From assembly GCF_937906425.1 (NCBI RefSeq), contig NZ_CALCYR010000096.1, positions 1 to 6,374 of the forward strand: a DNA stretch of 6,374 nt, written 5' to 3'. Each line of letters begins with the position of its first letter. Within the stretch, counting starts at the first letter, position 1. A program made the translations under genes and the position numbers. This DNA is from an uncultured Methanobrevibacter sp. (GTDB lineage Archaea > Methanobacteriota > Methanobacteria > Methanobacteriales > Methanobacteriaceae). The notes under the pieces were generated by a model, which saw only the letters and a program-made list of their open reading frames with translations, was not told the origin of the DNA and ran no database searches. This document shows, piece after piece, positions 6,350 through 6,374 of the stretch.

Positions 6350-6374
6350 AGATCGGAAGAGCACACGTCTGAAC
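6350..6374 (+). other. Illumina TruSeq index-adapter remnant
   Basis: The last 25 bases match the start of the TruSeq index (P7 side) adapter, beginning AGATCGGAAGAGC and continuing into the read-2-specific part. Together with the left adapter, the window has the layout of a complete library molecule, with about 6.3 kb between the adapters. Confidence 0.98.

Overview
The window appears to be a hybrid of two genomes. Its outermost bases are Illumina TruSeq adapter sequence: 1-27 reads inward from the left and 6350-6374 reads outward on the right. Between them lie two unrelated pieces of very AT-rich DNA, with every recognisable gene on the minus strand.

The left piece (28 to somewhere in 1163-1370) is eukaryotic. 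It carries one gene, an enkurin-domain protein most like ENKD1, a cilium/centrosome microtubule-associated protein. The gene is split by a 39-nt GT-AG intron. Its low-complexity Asn/Lys-rich sequence, tiny intron, AT-rich composition and TAA stop suit a ciliate, or less likely an anaerobic flagellated fungus or another flagellated protist.

The right piece (about 1370-6330) is archaeal and fits a Methanobrevibacter-like methanogen. In transcription order (right to left) it holds a CDP-alcohol phosphotransferase of the archaetidylserine/phosphatidylserine synthase family, a large membrane-anchored surface protein with a CpaB/RcpC-like extracellular part (DUF515-like), a three-TM sortase, and MptD, the archaeal dihydroneopterin aldolase of tetrahydromethanopterin synthesis. 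Three of the four genes have clear Shine-Dalgarno sequences. Spacers of about 200-250 bp contain T-tract terminator-like runs, TATA-like boxes and short tandem repeats, so the genes are probably transcribed mostly as separate units. Three of them act at the cell envelope (lipid head group, surface protein, sortase); MptD is a coenzyme gene that happens to be next door.

A methanogen joined to ciliate-like DNA suggests a rumen or gut sample, or a sorted ciliate carrying its methanogen partners. The junction is best read as a library, amplification or assembly chimera rather than gene transfer, because the archaeal genes keep their own signals and the ends are untrimmed adapters. A 19-bp GC-rich patch next to the right adapter may be a third joined fragment.
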